DNA of 64,000 bases from Atrichornis clamosus (GCA_013400975.1 WBMZ01002653.1:1-64000), one strand, 5' to 3'. Numbered from the stretch's first letter, positions 49,721 through 63,166 are shown. Notes: a model not told the origin generated them from the letters alone. Program-made: numbers and translations.

Positions 49721-50627
49721 TATTCATATAATTAATTCATTTCAGCTATGAATCCATCTTGAGCTAAATTTCTCATATGCTGTTCTGAACACAGACTTCT
49801 GTGACCATTCTGTAACCTTTATTATATTTAATCCCATTAATTCGTATCCTTAGTTTGTCTTGTTTAAGTCTGATCCTTCATTATATAATGAACTCACATA
49901 TAAACTCTTCATAGTGTTACAAAGGCAATTTATTTGCTGAGTGTCATTAACTATATTAAACATATTTTATTCTGGAAAGTAGTTCAGCACATACTTGCAG
50001 AGACAGAGTTCCATGATAACATATGAAGAGCTTTTAATGACAATTCCAAACAAAACCCTTCACAGAAGTTTGTGCTGATATTTGGTTTGTATCCCAGCAA
50101 ACCAAGAGTCAAAGTGCTAATAGGGGAAACATAGAGTTGGATACAAAAAATGCTTTTATATTTATGTTCCCGTTGTGAGCTGCTAACTGTTTGTTTTATC
50201 TTAACACACGGATAGTATTCATTGAAATGAGATTGGGCATTTGCTTGCCAGTATGTCCTGAAAGAGGAAAAAAATCTATTTTATTTTCTTAGGCTAAAGC
50301 TACTCAACAGTTGCTGTTGTTGAGAGATGACAAATATAATACCATATTTTTAAAACAACTCTTAATATTTGAGGAAAATGTCAACGTGCCAGTAATGGTT
50401 TCTTCCTAGAATTACCCAAGAACTACTGAAATGCCTAATTTAAGTGGGCTTTTTGTTTTTTTTGTTAAAAAGCATGACTTTCAGACTAACTTTTGAAATC
50501 AACATGTTTCTCCACTTAGTCAACATGATTTTTGTCCACAGATTTTCCTAGATAACCTTGTCTGGACCTGGTTTTTCATATTTCCTGACAACAATGAATT
50601 CTCTGTTCTATAATCACTTCCATTAAA

Positions 50628-50685
50628 TGTATATGCATGTATACATATATATATATATACACACAGACACACATACATGTTAGAG
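50628..50685. repeat. TA/CA dinucleotide microsatellite
   Basis: Imperfect alternating run: TG/CA units, then (TA)n, then (CA)n and ACACAT units. Confidence 0.85.
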
Positions 50686-50972
50686 TATAGGGATTTATTA
50701 TGCACTGTTGTTTCTTGGGAATTACATCATGTTTGCAAATAGAATATAAGATAAAGAAAGCACATTTCTTCTAAAGGCTGGGACAATCACATGGGAGGAG
50801 ATTCTGCTGCCTCTTTCCATAGTCATGGGATATGAATCAGAGAGCAGGAAAGATTTAAGTTTGTTTTCTGAATATTACAAACTTAGATGATTAAATTAGA
50901 CACTAAGTTTTTCTAAGGTTAGTGGGGAAAAGGACCTTCATTAAAATTTAATTCAGTCCAAAGATAAGTGTG

Positions 50973-51231
50973 TGTATTGGGTTTGTATAGAAATGTTTTA
51001 ATAGCAGGGGGAAGCTACAGGGGTGGCTTATGTGAGAAGCTGCTAGAAACTTCCCCTACATCTGATAGAGCCTATGCCAGCTGGCTTCAAGATTGATTTG
51101 ATGCTGGACAAGGCTGAGTCCATCAGTGACAGTGTTAGTGCCTCTGGGACAATACAGTTAAGAAGAGGAAACAAAAGAAAAAAAGCAGCTAGGCAACCGC
51201 AGTAGAAAAGAGGAGTGAGGATATACAAGAG

Positions 51232-51239
<8 letters not shown>
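50973..51239 (+). mobile_element. Truncated ERV LTR, U3 part
   Basis: Starts TGTATTGGGTTTGTA at 50973. It then follows the minus-strand reading of the solo LTR at 17225-18292: 'ggctacaagggtggcttctg' there corresponds to 'gctacaggggtggcttatgt' here, and the 'ggctgggccaattag' region to 'ggctgagtccatcag'. Similarity ends at the AT microsatellite at ~51238, so only the U3 half remains. The 64-codon minus frame at 51043-51237 is antisense LTR. Confidence 0.85.

Positions 51240-51269
<30 letters not shown>
51238..51269. repeat. (AT)n microsatellite
   Basis: About 16 uninterrupted AT units directly at the point where the LTR similarity stops. Confidence 0.95.
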
Positions 51270-51272
<3 letters not shown>

Positions 51273-51290
51273 CAATTTAGATGTCTGTTG

Positions 51291-51838
51291 ATCGAGGTAA
51301 TGGTAGCAGTCTTGATCTGTGGGAGGTGGAGGAAACACGAAGTTCAATATGTTCAGTTTCAGCTGGGAACACCCAGGTACCTCCCCTGAGGACGAGAGTT
51401 TTACACTGCCTTATGAAGCACTGTGGATCATGCACAATCCTCTGCTAGAAGGCCCCAGAAATGAGTCTGCAGGTGGTTTGGGAGTCCTTGATGGTTTCTG
51501 ACACCTTCTGAGATATGATCGTTGTCATGTCAGCGTAGCTGAACCAGTTACGGCTCATCAGAAGGGATGAAGACCTTCAGGCTGATGTGTGAATGTGCTG
51601 ATACTTTGCCTGGGAGGAGGGGGGAGTTTATGCCTGAGCCAGCTGTGTAAGGGAAGACAATGGCATAAAAAAAAGTATTATCCCACTTCTGCAGGATCTG
51701 CTTCTTATCAGCCTTCTCCCCCCACCTGGCTCAAGAGCCAGATTGTTGCTAAACAAAAGGTTGGTTTGTTGTGGTCATCCTCTGGTGGTGGGTGAGCATC
51801 CCTTCGGCAGGTGAGGATCACCTTTCTATGATCTCTAA
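51291..51838. mobile_element. Unclassified ~550-bp insert-like segment
   Basis: GC-richer than its flanks, with no recognised family. Similar sequence brackets it: 'caacaaat', an AT run and 'gatgtctgttg' on the left (51232-51290); 'caacgaatgaa', a short AT run and 'aaatgtctgctg' on the right (51839-51872). That pattern suggests a long target duplication or a recombination footprint. Short plus frames of 60 and 68 codons carry no known domain. Confidence 0.35.
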
Positions 51839-51872
51839 ACAACGAATGAATATATATATCAAATGTCTGCTG

Positions 51873-52518
51873 CTTTTCTTGTATTTTTGGTTAGGTGGTA
51901 AATCATAACATTTTATTCTGCTACTTTCATAAATGTGATTAATCAGTTCCTTTGTTACTGGAATTTCAGTCAAGATGGTGCATGTTCTGCTAATACCAAT
52001 AATAATTTAATTTGATTCTACTGTGCTACTGCTCTTTCTTCGGATTTTGGACAAACTGTTCTAGATACCTTTTTCTTGTATAAGAAAAGAAGCAGAATCT
52101 TCGTTTATTATGAATTTTCAAAACATCGTCTCTTTTCATATTTGGAGCTTTCAGACTAATATTTGTTCATTAATTCTAAGATTAATTCCATTATAAATTC
52201 ATGCAACCATCTATTATAGGTTCTATAGACATCTATAAACTTTTCATAGACATTATTAATATTTTAGAAATATTAACATTTTGAAAATGAATATACTGTT
52301 TAAAGTTTTGTAAGTGGCAGAAGCAGAAATGGAGCCTGTGAAGTACAACTGAGGTGTAAGAATCCCAAAGTTATTATTTATCCATGTGATTTCTGTGTTA
52401 ATGAACAAATATTGACCTAGGATATGTAAAAGTGATAATTACAAAGTCAGTCTGTGTTATTGTGACTGTTCTCTAAATTTTGCATTCAGCAAAACTGGTT
52501 GTGATTTCTGTGCACAAT
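51873..52518. other. AT-rich sequence without recognisable features
   Basis: Nothing supported. Confidence 0.55.
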
Positions 52519-53176
52519 GGCAGGCAACAAGCTGTTCATGAGCTAGCAGTGTGTCCTTGTGGCCAAGAAGGCCAATGGTGTCCTGGGCTGCATTAGGAAG
52601 AGCATTGACTGCAGGTTGAGTGAGATGATCCTGCTCCTCTACTCAGCACTGGTGAGGCAACATCAGGAGTGCTGTGTCCAGTTCTGAGCTTCTCAGTACA
52701 AGAGCGACATGGAGCTCCTGGAATGGGTCCAGTGGAGGGCAACAAAAATTATTAAGAAATTAGAGCATCTCTTTTATGAGGAAAAGCTGAGGGAGTTGGG
52801 TCTGTTAAGCCTCAAGAAGAGATAACTGAGAGGGGACCTGTTCAATGTGTCTATGAGTATCTAACGGGGCAGTGTCAGTAGGATGCAGCCAGGTCTTTCC
52901 TGGTGGTGCCAAGCAATAGGACAAGAAGCAATGGACAGAAACTGATACACAGGAAGTTCCACCCGAATATAAGGAAGAACTTCTTTACTGTGCAGTGACT
53001 TTACACCAGAACAGACTGCCCAGAGTTGTTGTGGAGTCTCCCTCACTGGAGACATTCAAGAACTCTCTGGACACAATTCTGTGCCATGTGCTCTAGGATG
53101 ATCCTGCTTGAGCAGGGAGGCTGGAACAGATGACCCACTGTGCTCCCTTCCAACTTTACCCATTCTGTATTTCTGA
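52519..53176 (+). mobile_element. CR1 LINE fragment, ~660 bp
   Basis: It begins in the distal reverse transcriptase coding region ('ttgtggccaagaaggccaat', 'tcctgggctgcattaggaag'). It continues through 'tactcagcactggtgaggca', 'gtgtccagttctgagcttct' and 'gaaaagctgagggagttggg', and ends 'tacccattctgtatttctg'. This subfamily is the one seen antisense at 3844-4622. It is diverged and 5'-truncated. The 64-codon frames over it are not genes. Confidence 0.94.
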
Positions 53177-56100
53177 AAATTCGACGTCTAGTTCTACATC
53201 AAGCAATCAATTAAACTTTATTCCTCCAAACTGTCAGGGAATATGCCTATATCCACTCCTCACTGCAAAGATTTTCACTGACATAATGGCTCAACAGGTT
53301 AGGCTTTGCTTTCTTTTTATCTAGAAATATTGCTTAGTATCTTGATTTGATATAGGGCTATCCCTTAAACCAGAAATAAATAGCCATGTGACTGAACTGT
53401 AATAAATCCAGAAAAAACACAATGCATGTGTCTTCTTGTTTTTCTATCAAAAGGATAGGTTTAAGGCAAAACTCATGGTATTATTCAAAAAGTTAATTAA
53501 ATAGATTTAAAGAACTAGATTTTAAACAGCTTAATCAAGTTCTGCTTCATCAGTATTTTCATATATTTCTGATTTTAAAGTTCTCCTACTGTAAGGCAAG
53601 ACAAACTTTAATACATGTGCAAGTGTGTTTAAGGGTGTGGGGGTGTATGCATATGCACAATATTCATTGATTTCATAGTAAGTGCCAACTGCAGGTGCCT
53701 TACGGCCTTTTGTGCTAGATTTTACCTTTCCATTTTTATTTAATTTTCCTGAAATATATTTTCCTTCTCTTGCCTTTTTCTCGAGGCTATTGTTTATCCC
53801 AATGGAAAAATTCCTTATAGCCAGGGTTTGTATCTTAAACATAAATACTGACAACTTGCCTCTAGCTATATTGCCTATAGTAGCAATTACAAAATGACTG
53901 GATTGCACATGAGCAGCCCAGAATCAACTTTTTACTGCAAATGTCTTTTAAATAGAAATACATTACCACTAGAACAATGTTGGTTTTAGCTGCAAAGTTG
54001 AAGGCAGAACATCAACAAATCTAAAATGCTTTCAGCCCTGAGGGAAGAAAATATTCCATTTCATGAAATAAGAGTGAGGAAGTTTAAGAAAGCAGCTCAT
54101 AAAAATCACTGACTAACCATGACTCTTTTCCCATATCTAGCAACCTTCCCCCACTCTCCACTACCCTCTGAACAGAAACAACATTTTCCATCTATTTTTT
54201 CTGTTTGGGCAGGCATCTCCTTAACCCATTGTATTTGTTTCCTCTAAAACTGTTTGATACTGTGCTCGTTTTCTTCAAAATTGTTTAGAACCAAAGCTTG
54301 TTTCTACCGTACCTTCTTACACTCCCTTTACGCCAAAGCTTCCCCTTATGCCTTTGTAAGACAAAAACCAGTAAGATAACTTACTTTTATCATGCTACAA
54401 GTGCAGAAGAGATTAATACTATAGAGAAAATGCTTCAAAGGACAAGCTTTTTCTCGAAGATGATACTGCAAAATCAGACCTCTCAAGATGACCTCTCAGA
54501 TAATTTCAAGAATTCCCACCCCTTCCCCTCTGACTTAGAGGTGCTGTTTAGATGGGTGAAAAATTAGAATTAAAGAAATAAATTTTTTTAAGATTACTAA
54601 GTTTTATTACAGGTTTATATCTAGTTAAATTTCTGTTTAAGATAGATAAATTATCCTTGTATTTATAGGTGCATGTAGTATTTTTAATCTCTATTTTATC
54701 TTAAATTAACTTTGTATGACTCTGCCAAAATAGACAACCTTGCTTATACACAACCTGAATAATTTCAATTCATTGTTGTGCAGAAATTGCTGATATATGC
54801 ATAAAATTGTTTTAGGATGAGGACCTTTGAATAAGTTTGAACTGGCAAACAGATACCTTTTCTATTTAAGCAATTTCTGCTTTTTCTATCAGGTAGCTTG
54901 ATTTCTCATGCAAACATTCGTATATATTCAAGTATGTGCATCTGTTTCTGGTTAGATGAACAAGTAAGGAGAGAAAGAGAATTTATAAATTACTTTGGGG
55001 AGGAAATTGTGGCAGAAAAACATTAGATTCAACCATCTGTTTGATCTATACCTGAGTGGCTAGGAAATTAATTTGTTAGTAATAGACAGCAAATTCTTGA
55101 TAGTTGAGATTTTATTATTCATTACTTTAGATAAATTCCCCAAATCAAGTATAAACCCAAAATTAAAATATTTCTGATAATAACAACCCATGTAGATTAG
55201 ATTAGCTCCTGTCAGTCAGCTCTGCACAGACGTGTCACATGCCTGCATTATAAAGAACTTTCCCATGAGTCCAAGAATTCAGCTTTCCAAAACAAAATGA
55301 GAAACAGGATCGTTTTAAAGAAAGATTAAGTCCTGAAGGACTTCCTGCTTTTTCAATTATTTGTAACTTCTTAAACATTTATACCCTTCAGTTCAGATCT
55401 GTGTCTCTAATTTATAATTAATATGTATAACAGATCTAAAAAAAATCCCAAAACAAATAAAGCACCTTGGGCACTTTTTTTTTCTGTATTTCACTGAGTC
55501 CTTTTTCAATTACTCACTTTAGAGAGAGAAGTCACTGTTCTTTAAGTTTCCATCTGTTAGTGTCACTTTCAACTCTTTGCTCTATTTAAAAGCAGAGAAC
55601 ATTATGGTCATTTTGGATACTATTCAAAACTTCCTGAAAAGACTGTTTACATGATATTTCAAACCTTCATTGCTTCCCACTGAATTAAAATCTTTGTTTT
55701 ATTGCAGAAAGTATAACTCAAAGATCAAGATGGAGATCAAACTGTCACTTTAAACATTCCTGGATTTGACCTTACTAGTTGGTGATATCAACTAAAAGTT
55801 AAAGAAAAGCAAATTTCATAATCTAAAAAATAAGGACTGCAAACTTTAAAACAATTGCATATGCAAGAATCTTCTACTACTGATAGAAATTAAAATGCTA
55901 TCCTTTTCATAGTTAATTGACATTCCTATGCAGCATCCAATGCAGCAGAATGTCATCTTTCTGCTGGCTGCCTGATATCCTTTCAAATAATAAAAACACG
56001 AGAGATTGGTATCAATAGTCCAAGCATCACAGCATTTCAGCATTTAGCATCAGAGAAAAAAAACTATTTCCCTCTGTTAAACACATTTTTAGTATAATAC

Positions 56101-59100
56101 CTATGAGAGTAACACTACCTGGAAATGAGTATGGGATTGAAAGAAAAGCTACCATGGACAGACCAAATCAAGTTGTGTACTAATAAATATGCTACCTGGA
56201 GGTGTGTTTTAATTACTTTTATTTGACTAAATAAAATTAATGTGTTAAAGTAATTACTTAATTACATTTTACTCAGAAAATTTGAGAGGCCCACAGCACT
56301 GAGCTAGTTCCCAGAATATATCTTACTGATACCTCAAAACACTGATGTATTAAAAAATTCTATTTCCCTTTACTGCAGCATTTCCAAAGACATGGAGCTC
56401 CTAGAAACTATGTTTTACTGCTGTCTACACTGTGTTAGGAGTTAGGATGTTGTCATATTCAGATGACAGATAAGGACTTGGATCTCTTTGGACTCTAGGG
56501 AAAATTAATCTTTAGTCTGAACTATCTACAATTTAGTTAAATTAACCATATCCTGACTTAGTTACAACTAGTGAGATATTATTTAAAGGGGACATAATAT
56601 CTACTTTGTGCTTAATGGAAAAATTTAAATTTAAACCAGACCACGGACTGTCTAATGTTGTAAAAACTGAAGTCTTCCTAGCATATCAAGATACAAAGTT
56701 TCAGAAAATGTACATCTATTTATCTCAGGTTCTTTTAGGAATAGGTGGCAATTTAGCTGTGAAAAGGAGGACCTACAGTTTGAATTTGGTCATCAAAGTT
56801 GAGACATTCTTTTGTGATTAAAGCTCTGGTTGCACTGGTTTATTAACTGAACAATATTTAAATAAAATTTCAGAATATTCCGCTTTATAAGAACTATACT
56901 TATTTTAATATCTGAGTTGTAGTCTTTCATAGATCTGCTATCCAAAATAAGATCTCATGCAGTTTACAATGTTTTTTAAAGTGATCAGGACATGTAGTCA
57001 TGACTAACTCTAGAAGTAATTCCCTATGTTTTATTTTCTAAAAAAAAAAGATTATGTCAAATTTCTCACAATAAAAAGAATGTCACCTATTTCTCCAGAA
57101 AAGCAGAAGGGTATCTCAAGTCTAAGCTAATATATATTTTTTTTTTTTTTTTAGCTACAGTACTTTACAAATGACAGTTCAGTTATACTTTAGTCATTAC
57201 GAAAGAAAAAATCAAATAATCATATCTTAGAGGCTATTGTACCTTAAGGAAAGGCAGGATTTTATTTCAGATCTCAGAGATGCTACTGGAAAAGAAAATA
57301 CCAAAAATCCATCCTGAACCTTAACTGTTAATTTAGCGAGTAAGTTTTCCCACTCTCTCAATAATGAGTGGGTTTGGCCTAGAGGAACTTTAAATTGGTT
57401 GCAATTCAACATGAACTCTGGATTTTGGCACTTATCATCTATGATCTCTTCACTAAAATTTACTGCAGACAGGATATAAAGGAAAAAGGAGAAGAGACAT
57501 AATGCTCTTGAATAAAAAGCAGACCGTATTATTCTTTGACACTGTATTCTAAAGTGTTAGTGCACAGAATATGAAACTTGCAACAAACAATGAGTTCCAC
57601 TACTCTGACATAAACTAGTAGCATTCATAATTTTATATATTATCAGCTATGTATTTAACAGATTTTTGGTTTATCCAAAGTAGTATGAGTATCCATTTTC
57701 AAAGAGACTTGATGCATACATAAAATAATGACTTTTTCTTTAGTGATAAATTACATGGGCAACTTAAAAAAATACTTGTATTTTCAGTTTATTTATTGAC
57801 ACTCATTAAATTATCTTTCTGTGTGGGTAAATTTTACTTCATTACAAGTATCAAATAAATGTTGATTAAATGTCTTTTAAATAAAAAACTGTTGTGAATC
57901 TAAGATAATAACAATATCTTGAGTTTTAAACTAGAGTTTTTGAAAGCGGTGTTTAAGTAAAAAAGCATATATTGCATAACAAAAAAAAAGCAGTCTAGAA
58001 GGAGATTTTCATCCAGAAAGCCCAATTAGATAAATGAATCTTCGTGTTTATAAACTGAAAGCAGAATTAGAATTCACTGTGAAACAATCCATCAATACTT
58101 GTATTAAATTGCAAAATTTGCGTCTCTGAAAACTACTGTAGATCTATTTTCTTGGGGAAAAAACCCAACACATTAGAGGGAAAATAAATTATACTGAATA
58201 AAAAATTAAAGCCAGAATTAATGCTTATCTCAGGTTCACTGCCTGTGGAGGGAGTGTGAAGTGTTACTCACTGCATGAGGGCAAAAACTCTTGTCTCAGT
58301 AATAAAATGTACTCCAAACATTTTCCATTTCAGTATTTTAATGCAAATCAGTGACTAGCTTTGCATGTCTTGTGGCCTAAAATGCTCATAAAGGAAATAA
58401 TTTTTTTTTGCTCCCCATATTGAATTTTGCTGACACTGCTGAAATTTTCCTACACAAAAGGTGACCAAAATATTCTGGTAGATGAGAAGCTTCTTACCGT
58501 CATCTTGAACAACGGAAAAAAAGAAAGCAAAGTTAGATTTTTGAAAGGGCTGCATGATTTTTGATCGGTGTTCCAGTGATTTTCAATGGATTTTGGCTCT
58601 TAAATCTTTAAAGAATATTTGTATGGTGCAGAGATACCAGCTTGCATTGACTACAATTGAAATAGCTTTAGGAGTCTAAGTAGTATAGCTCTGTTAAGCT
58701 TAAACTAATGCATTAATGAAGCTGAGAAAAATGTTTTCTAATTTGAATGAAGCATAATGATGACACGCCTTGTGGCACACGTCTGAGAGAACACAGTGAC
58801 TGAAAGCAGTTAACATGGTTCCTGCAGCATTACTAGGCAAGTTTAGTTCACCTTGTGCAAGCTCCATAAACATTTTAAAGAGCTAGTCAGTGAGAACTTG
58901 ACATCTTTTGAATACTCAGATCCTATCAATATGTGGTTGCATCAAATCCATAAAAAATACTCTTAAGGAGACTTCAAAGGCAAGGAAGCATATGATGCTA
59001 TAAAGAAATCCAAATCTCCTGGATGAAGATTTTGGACTGACCATTGATTTACCTTCAGATTTAACAGGCAGTGGCAGGGTGAGCAGGTCACTGGATAAGG

Positions 59101-59426
59101 GGTAGTGGTAGCTTATTCACTATTCGTATATTGCCCAGTTATGAGTAATTTCCCAGATCCTCATGCCATATGTTCTTTTGGATCCGGCAAGTATCTCCTT
59201 AGAAGACTAAAAATGGCAACAGTGGAATTCCCTTTTCATCATGAGAATATACCAACTCTGGTAAGGAATTAATCTAGAATAAGGACCCTAACCTCATATA
59301 TATTCCAAATGCTCTATGCATTGCTCATCAGATTATCAATATTTATGAATTTCCTGAGTTTTATTTTCTGAAAATATACTGACAAACGTGAATATATTTG
59401 TGTATGATACAGCAAAAATGGTTCAA
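53177..59426. other. ~6.2 kb AT-rich unique sequence
   Basis: No repeat family, RNA gene or exon supported. A T16 tract preceded by TATATA lies at 57131-57152. The 125-codon minus frame at 53531-53908 has no recognisable domain, signal peptide or flanking exon. Confidence 0.5.
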
Positions 59427-59452
59427 TGTAGATTTACACGTGTAAATCTACA
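59427..59452. repeat. Perfect 26-bp palindrome
   Basis: The half-site TGTAGATTTACAC is followed directly by its exact reverse complement. The centre is CACGTG, an E-box hexamer. A partial further copy (GTGTAAATTTATAGTGTA) follows to ~59470. Confidence 0.93.
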
Positions 59453-59470
59453 GTGTAAATTTATAGTGTA

Positions 59471-60213
59471 TGAGATGACACAGAATGTACAGCTCCAGTG
59501 AATATTTCTAAATACATATAATCCTGAGCAACACTTCTTTCTCTACTTCATATTATTGTTGGACATTTTAAAAAGAAATTTTTGGGTTTGCTCTTTCATT
59601 TCAACAGTAGAATATAGAATTTTGAAATTAAGAAAACTTTCTTAGTTAAATATTACTGTACTTTTAATTTTCAATACATTAAATTAATGTTCCACAAGTT
59701 GAGTCTTTTTGCCCACGATGGTAACTGGTAAGTCCTGAGTCCATGGTGTGCAGCCAGACTCAGGGGCCTGGTGGGTCTGGAGCTGAGCTGTGGCTGATCA
59801 CCATTTTCACAGTACTCCATTGCTAAAAAAAACACACCTGCAGCTTTTCTTTCTACACAATGTCCCCTTTATCTTTGATAAAGCTTCCAAGTTTTCAGTT
59901 TTGAACAACAACATGCAATTCTTTTCTTCTGTCTGTGGACAAATTCAATATTTTAGATGATTGGTTTAAGTGCTCAAATATGCATTATTCCTTACTGAGA
60001 GTGTCTGAAAGAAATGAGGCTCACAGCTTGTGAGCAGAGGTAGCAAAAGACCAGAATATAAGCTTTAATTTGTTGATAGTCAATAATGGAGCAATGAGGA
60101 AGGTAAATACAAAGTTCTAAGCTAAATTGCTCTCTAGTGAAATCCCAGTAAGATCTATGCAGGTAATGATTTCAATATTCAAATTATTCATAAGTATCTT
60201 TTATATGTTTCAT
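59471..60213. other. AT-rich sequence, GC-richer at 59720-59815
   Basis: The GC-richer ~95 bp around 59720-59815 contains no intact frame or known repeat. Otherwise nothing supported. Confidence 0.5.
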
Positions 60214-60680
60214 TGAGGGGATGGAGCTTGTCCAAAGAAAAGCAATGGAATTGGTGAAGAGTCTAGAAAACAAGCCTTACGAGGAGTAGATGAGAGGTGG
60301 GGTTCTTTAGCTTGGAGGAAATGATGCTCAGAGAAGACTTCATCACTCTCTACAGATAACCTGAAAGGAGGGTGTAGCAAGGTGGGGGTCAGTCTTTTCA
60401 CCCAAGTAACAAGCAACAGGAGAGGTGGAAATGGTCTCAAGTTATACCAGGGTTTCAATTGTATATTGGGAAAAATCTCTTCACTGAAAAGGTTGTCAAA
60501 CATCAGAACAGGCTACCCAGGGAAGTGGTTGAGTCATGTTTCTTGGAGGTATCAAAAAGATGTGTAGCCGTGACATTTAAGAACATGGTTTATTAGTGGA
60601 CTTGGCAGTACTGGGTTAATGGGTGAACTCAATGATCTTAGGGATTTTTTCCAACCTAAATGATTCTATGAATCTATGAT
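60214..60680 (+). mobile_element. CR1 LINE fragment, ~470 bp
   Basis: It reads from 'ttgaggggatggagcttgtc', through 'cagataacctgaaaggaggg', 'ggaaaaatctcttcactgaa' and 'aggctacccagggaagtgg', to the tail 'atgattctatgaatctatga'. Sister of the copy at 45347-45840. The 97-codon minus frame is antisense repeat. Confidence 0.94.
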
Positions 60681-63122
60681 TTAAGGTTTTTTAAAAACTG
60701 GTTCATCCTAAGTTATTAAGCAAGATGAGCAAACAGCATGCATATTTGTCTTTTTTAATTTTTTTAATGGAAGTAATTTTTTGTGTTTGTTTCTGAGCCA
60801 CAGACACCGTTCTCTTTTCCTCCACGTTACAAAGCATCTCAAATTGTAGATTTAAAAAAAAAGGACAAAAAATTAATTCTGAAAATTAATGACATTAGAA
60901 GACACTGTAAACAACATTATACTATTGAGACCTGCTGCTCTTTAATGTGCTACATACTATTTGAGAAATTATGTAATATTAATTTAATTAATTTGCTATG
61001 TCTCTTGTACAAAAAGCTGCCAGCTATTTTATAAAACTTGTAAGAGTATAGCTCATTCCTGTGATTTTTCTAATTGAATACCATCATACTACAATTGTAC
61101 ACAAGTAATTATATGCATCACTAATCTTGGTCTTGCTCTCAATAAATCTGTTCATGTGAATAATATTTACACATTTTGCTTCTAAATAGGAAATCAGACA
61201 ATAAAATAAGAAGGCAATGAAATAAAAATTTAATATAAAACAAAGCAAAATAAAGGCCACTATAAAGAGCAGAAAACCCACAACCAAAACCCTGCTCCAG
61301 GATTTGAGTTCATATTTTTAACTAGCTGTTTTTCCATTCTTCACTGCTTTAGCATTTCTCTTCCCTACATGTAATTATTAGCTAGCTTTTATTAAGCCTT
61401 GACCTTGAAAATGCTTAGAAATATGAATAAAGATTTTGAGAAACAGAGTACCAACAAGAATACGACATGAATTTTTACATGGAAAATTGACAATATTGTC
61501 ATGGTTTGTGGTTTTTTTACAGAAAACTTTTTGTTAAGGCTTACTTGCAATAACCTTAAAAACCACCTGAAAAAAAAAAAATTGTAAAATTAAGAATAAC
61601 TCCACCTATGCTGTACTAAGAAGCATTTTCTGTTTCTTCAAAATTTTAATTTTAACAAAGCTAAAATAATAAGTATTTCTCTGTTCAGGAGTTATATGTT
61701 AGAGTTCTGTGATAAGTTATGTATCTGTATGAATATTTGGTAATTGCATTTGACATAATACAAATTTTAAGATGTTCAGTCTCAAGGATAAATGAAAATA
61801 CTGTTTTTCAATACCAAAAATTACATTAAACTATTTCCACATTATGTAACCAAAGGAAGATTTGAATGAAAGATGGTCCCAAATTTAAAAAAACCCAAAT
61901 CCAACATACGCCTCACAAATTATGAAAAAAAAAAAAGGTATTTTTTACAGAAATCACCAAATTTGTATTTTTAACAACTAATAAAAAAATACCCGGAAAA
62001 ATTAATCCTTGATTTTGTATGTTAATTTACATATTAATTTTTTAAAGATTATTATCAAGATGTACTCTTTTCACCTCAAATATATTGTTAGATATAACAT
62101 TAATATATTTTGCAACATGTACATCTCAGTAGAATCCATGTTGGTGTCTTTTTCTCAGTTTGTCCTTTGGTTAAAAGAAATTGATGTGGTCAAACTGAAA
62201 TTATAATCTACTGGTACTCAATAGTGTATGTTTGTATTTCTTCACTGTAATGGTAATATTTGAACTGTAGAGATGTAATTTAAAGGAAGATGCAAAACAG
62301 ACTTTTATGCAATTATGCCATTATATGATTTGACAAAAATTTGTCTTTCAGTAATATAAAAGCAATGCTGTCTCAAAAGGTCTCTGAATTAATATCTCAA
62401 AATCTACTGGTGATATTCAATGTTGACATAGTTTTCTCAGGTTTATTTAACATTAGGAGAAAGAAGTTAATTTTTCTTTTCTTTACACCTTTCATTCTTT
62501 GAGATTTCAGTTTCACAAAAGAAATAATAAATAAAATATTGAGATTCTTACACTGAGTGAAACTGTGTCAGTTTGTCCAAAAACTTATGAGTGGTTTCAT
62601 TTGGTCATATTAGGGTAGCTCAAAGTTATATCAAAATACAAAAAGTTTTGTACAGAGAAGTATTATTTAAGGTGTATATCAGAAAAACACAGTATCATAA
62701 AATCTTTCTTACATTTGATGTTGCCCTACCCATTTAATCTATGCAGATTGTAAGCCAATTTAATGACTGTACTAGCAGCAACTGAAGAAATTTCTTTCCT
62801 TCTTAAATGTTTTAACTGTTTAAGCCATGCCTGTCCCTATCTTTATACTAATTATTTACTGTGCATTGCATATATAATTTTTTTCTAATAAGTGTCACCC
62901 TCAGCGATATAAAGGAAAAAGTTTGATTTTTTTTGAGACAGTGGCAGTTCAGTGTTTGGCTTGCATTACAGGGCCTCATATATTCGGCAATGGAAGTTCT
63001 TGGTTTGTGCCAGAGGTGTCAGTTAGTTGGACAAATCATAGGATCATCGGATAGCATAGCATACAAAAATCTTACTCACATCAACAGTAATGCCACATGC
63101 AGAAATCTTTATAGATGTTTGC
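60681..63122. other. AT-rich sequence without recognisable features
   Basis: Contains A-runs (60854, 61573, 61926) and short frames with random composition. Nothing supported. Confidence 0.55.
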
Positions 63123-63166
63123 AATGTATTATTTGAAGGACAAAATGTATTATTTGAAGGACAAAA
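63123..63166. repeat. 22-bp tandem duplication, two copies
   Basis: AATGTATTATTTGAAGGACA followed by AA occurs at 63123-63144 and is repeated exactly at 63145-63166, so it is recent or conserved. A further AATAAATTATTTTG resembles the start of a third, decayed unit. Confidence 0.93.

Larger units (their letters stand above)
45841..50972. other. ~5.1 kb AT-rich sequence with one GC-richer patch and small repeats
   Basis: Mostly unremarkable. Exceptions: the possible gene relic at 47321-47460, a local duplication at 49665-49717, and a TA/CA microsatellite at 50628-50685. No RNA gene or repeat family was recognised. Confidence 0.5.

Noticed and set aside
53531..53908. 125-codon minus-strand open frame in apparently unique DNA
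   Set aside because: No recognisable domain or clear splice context, and an overlapping 71-codon frame is open on plus. Could be chance in 64 kb; a conservation test would decide.
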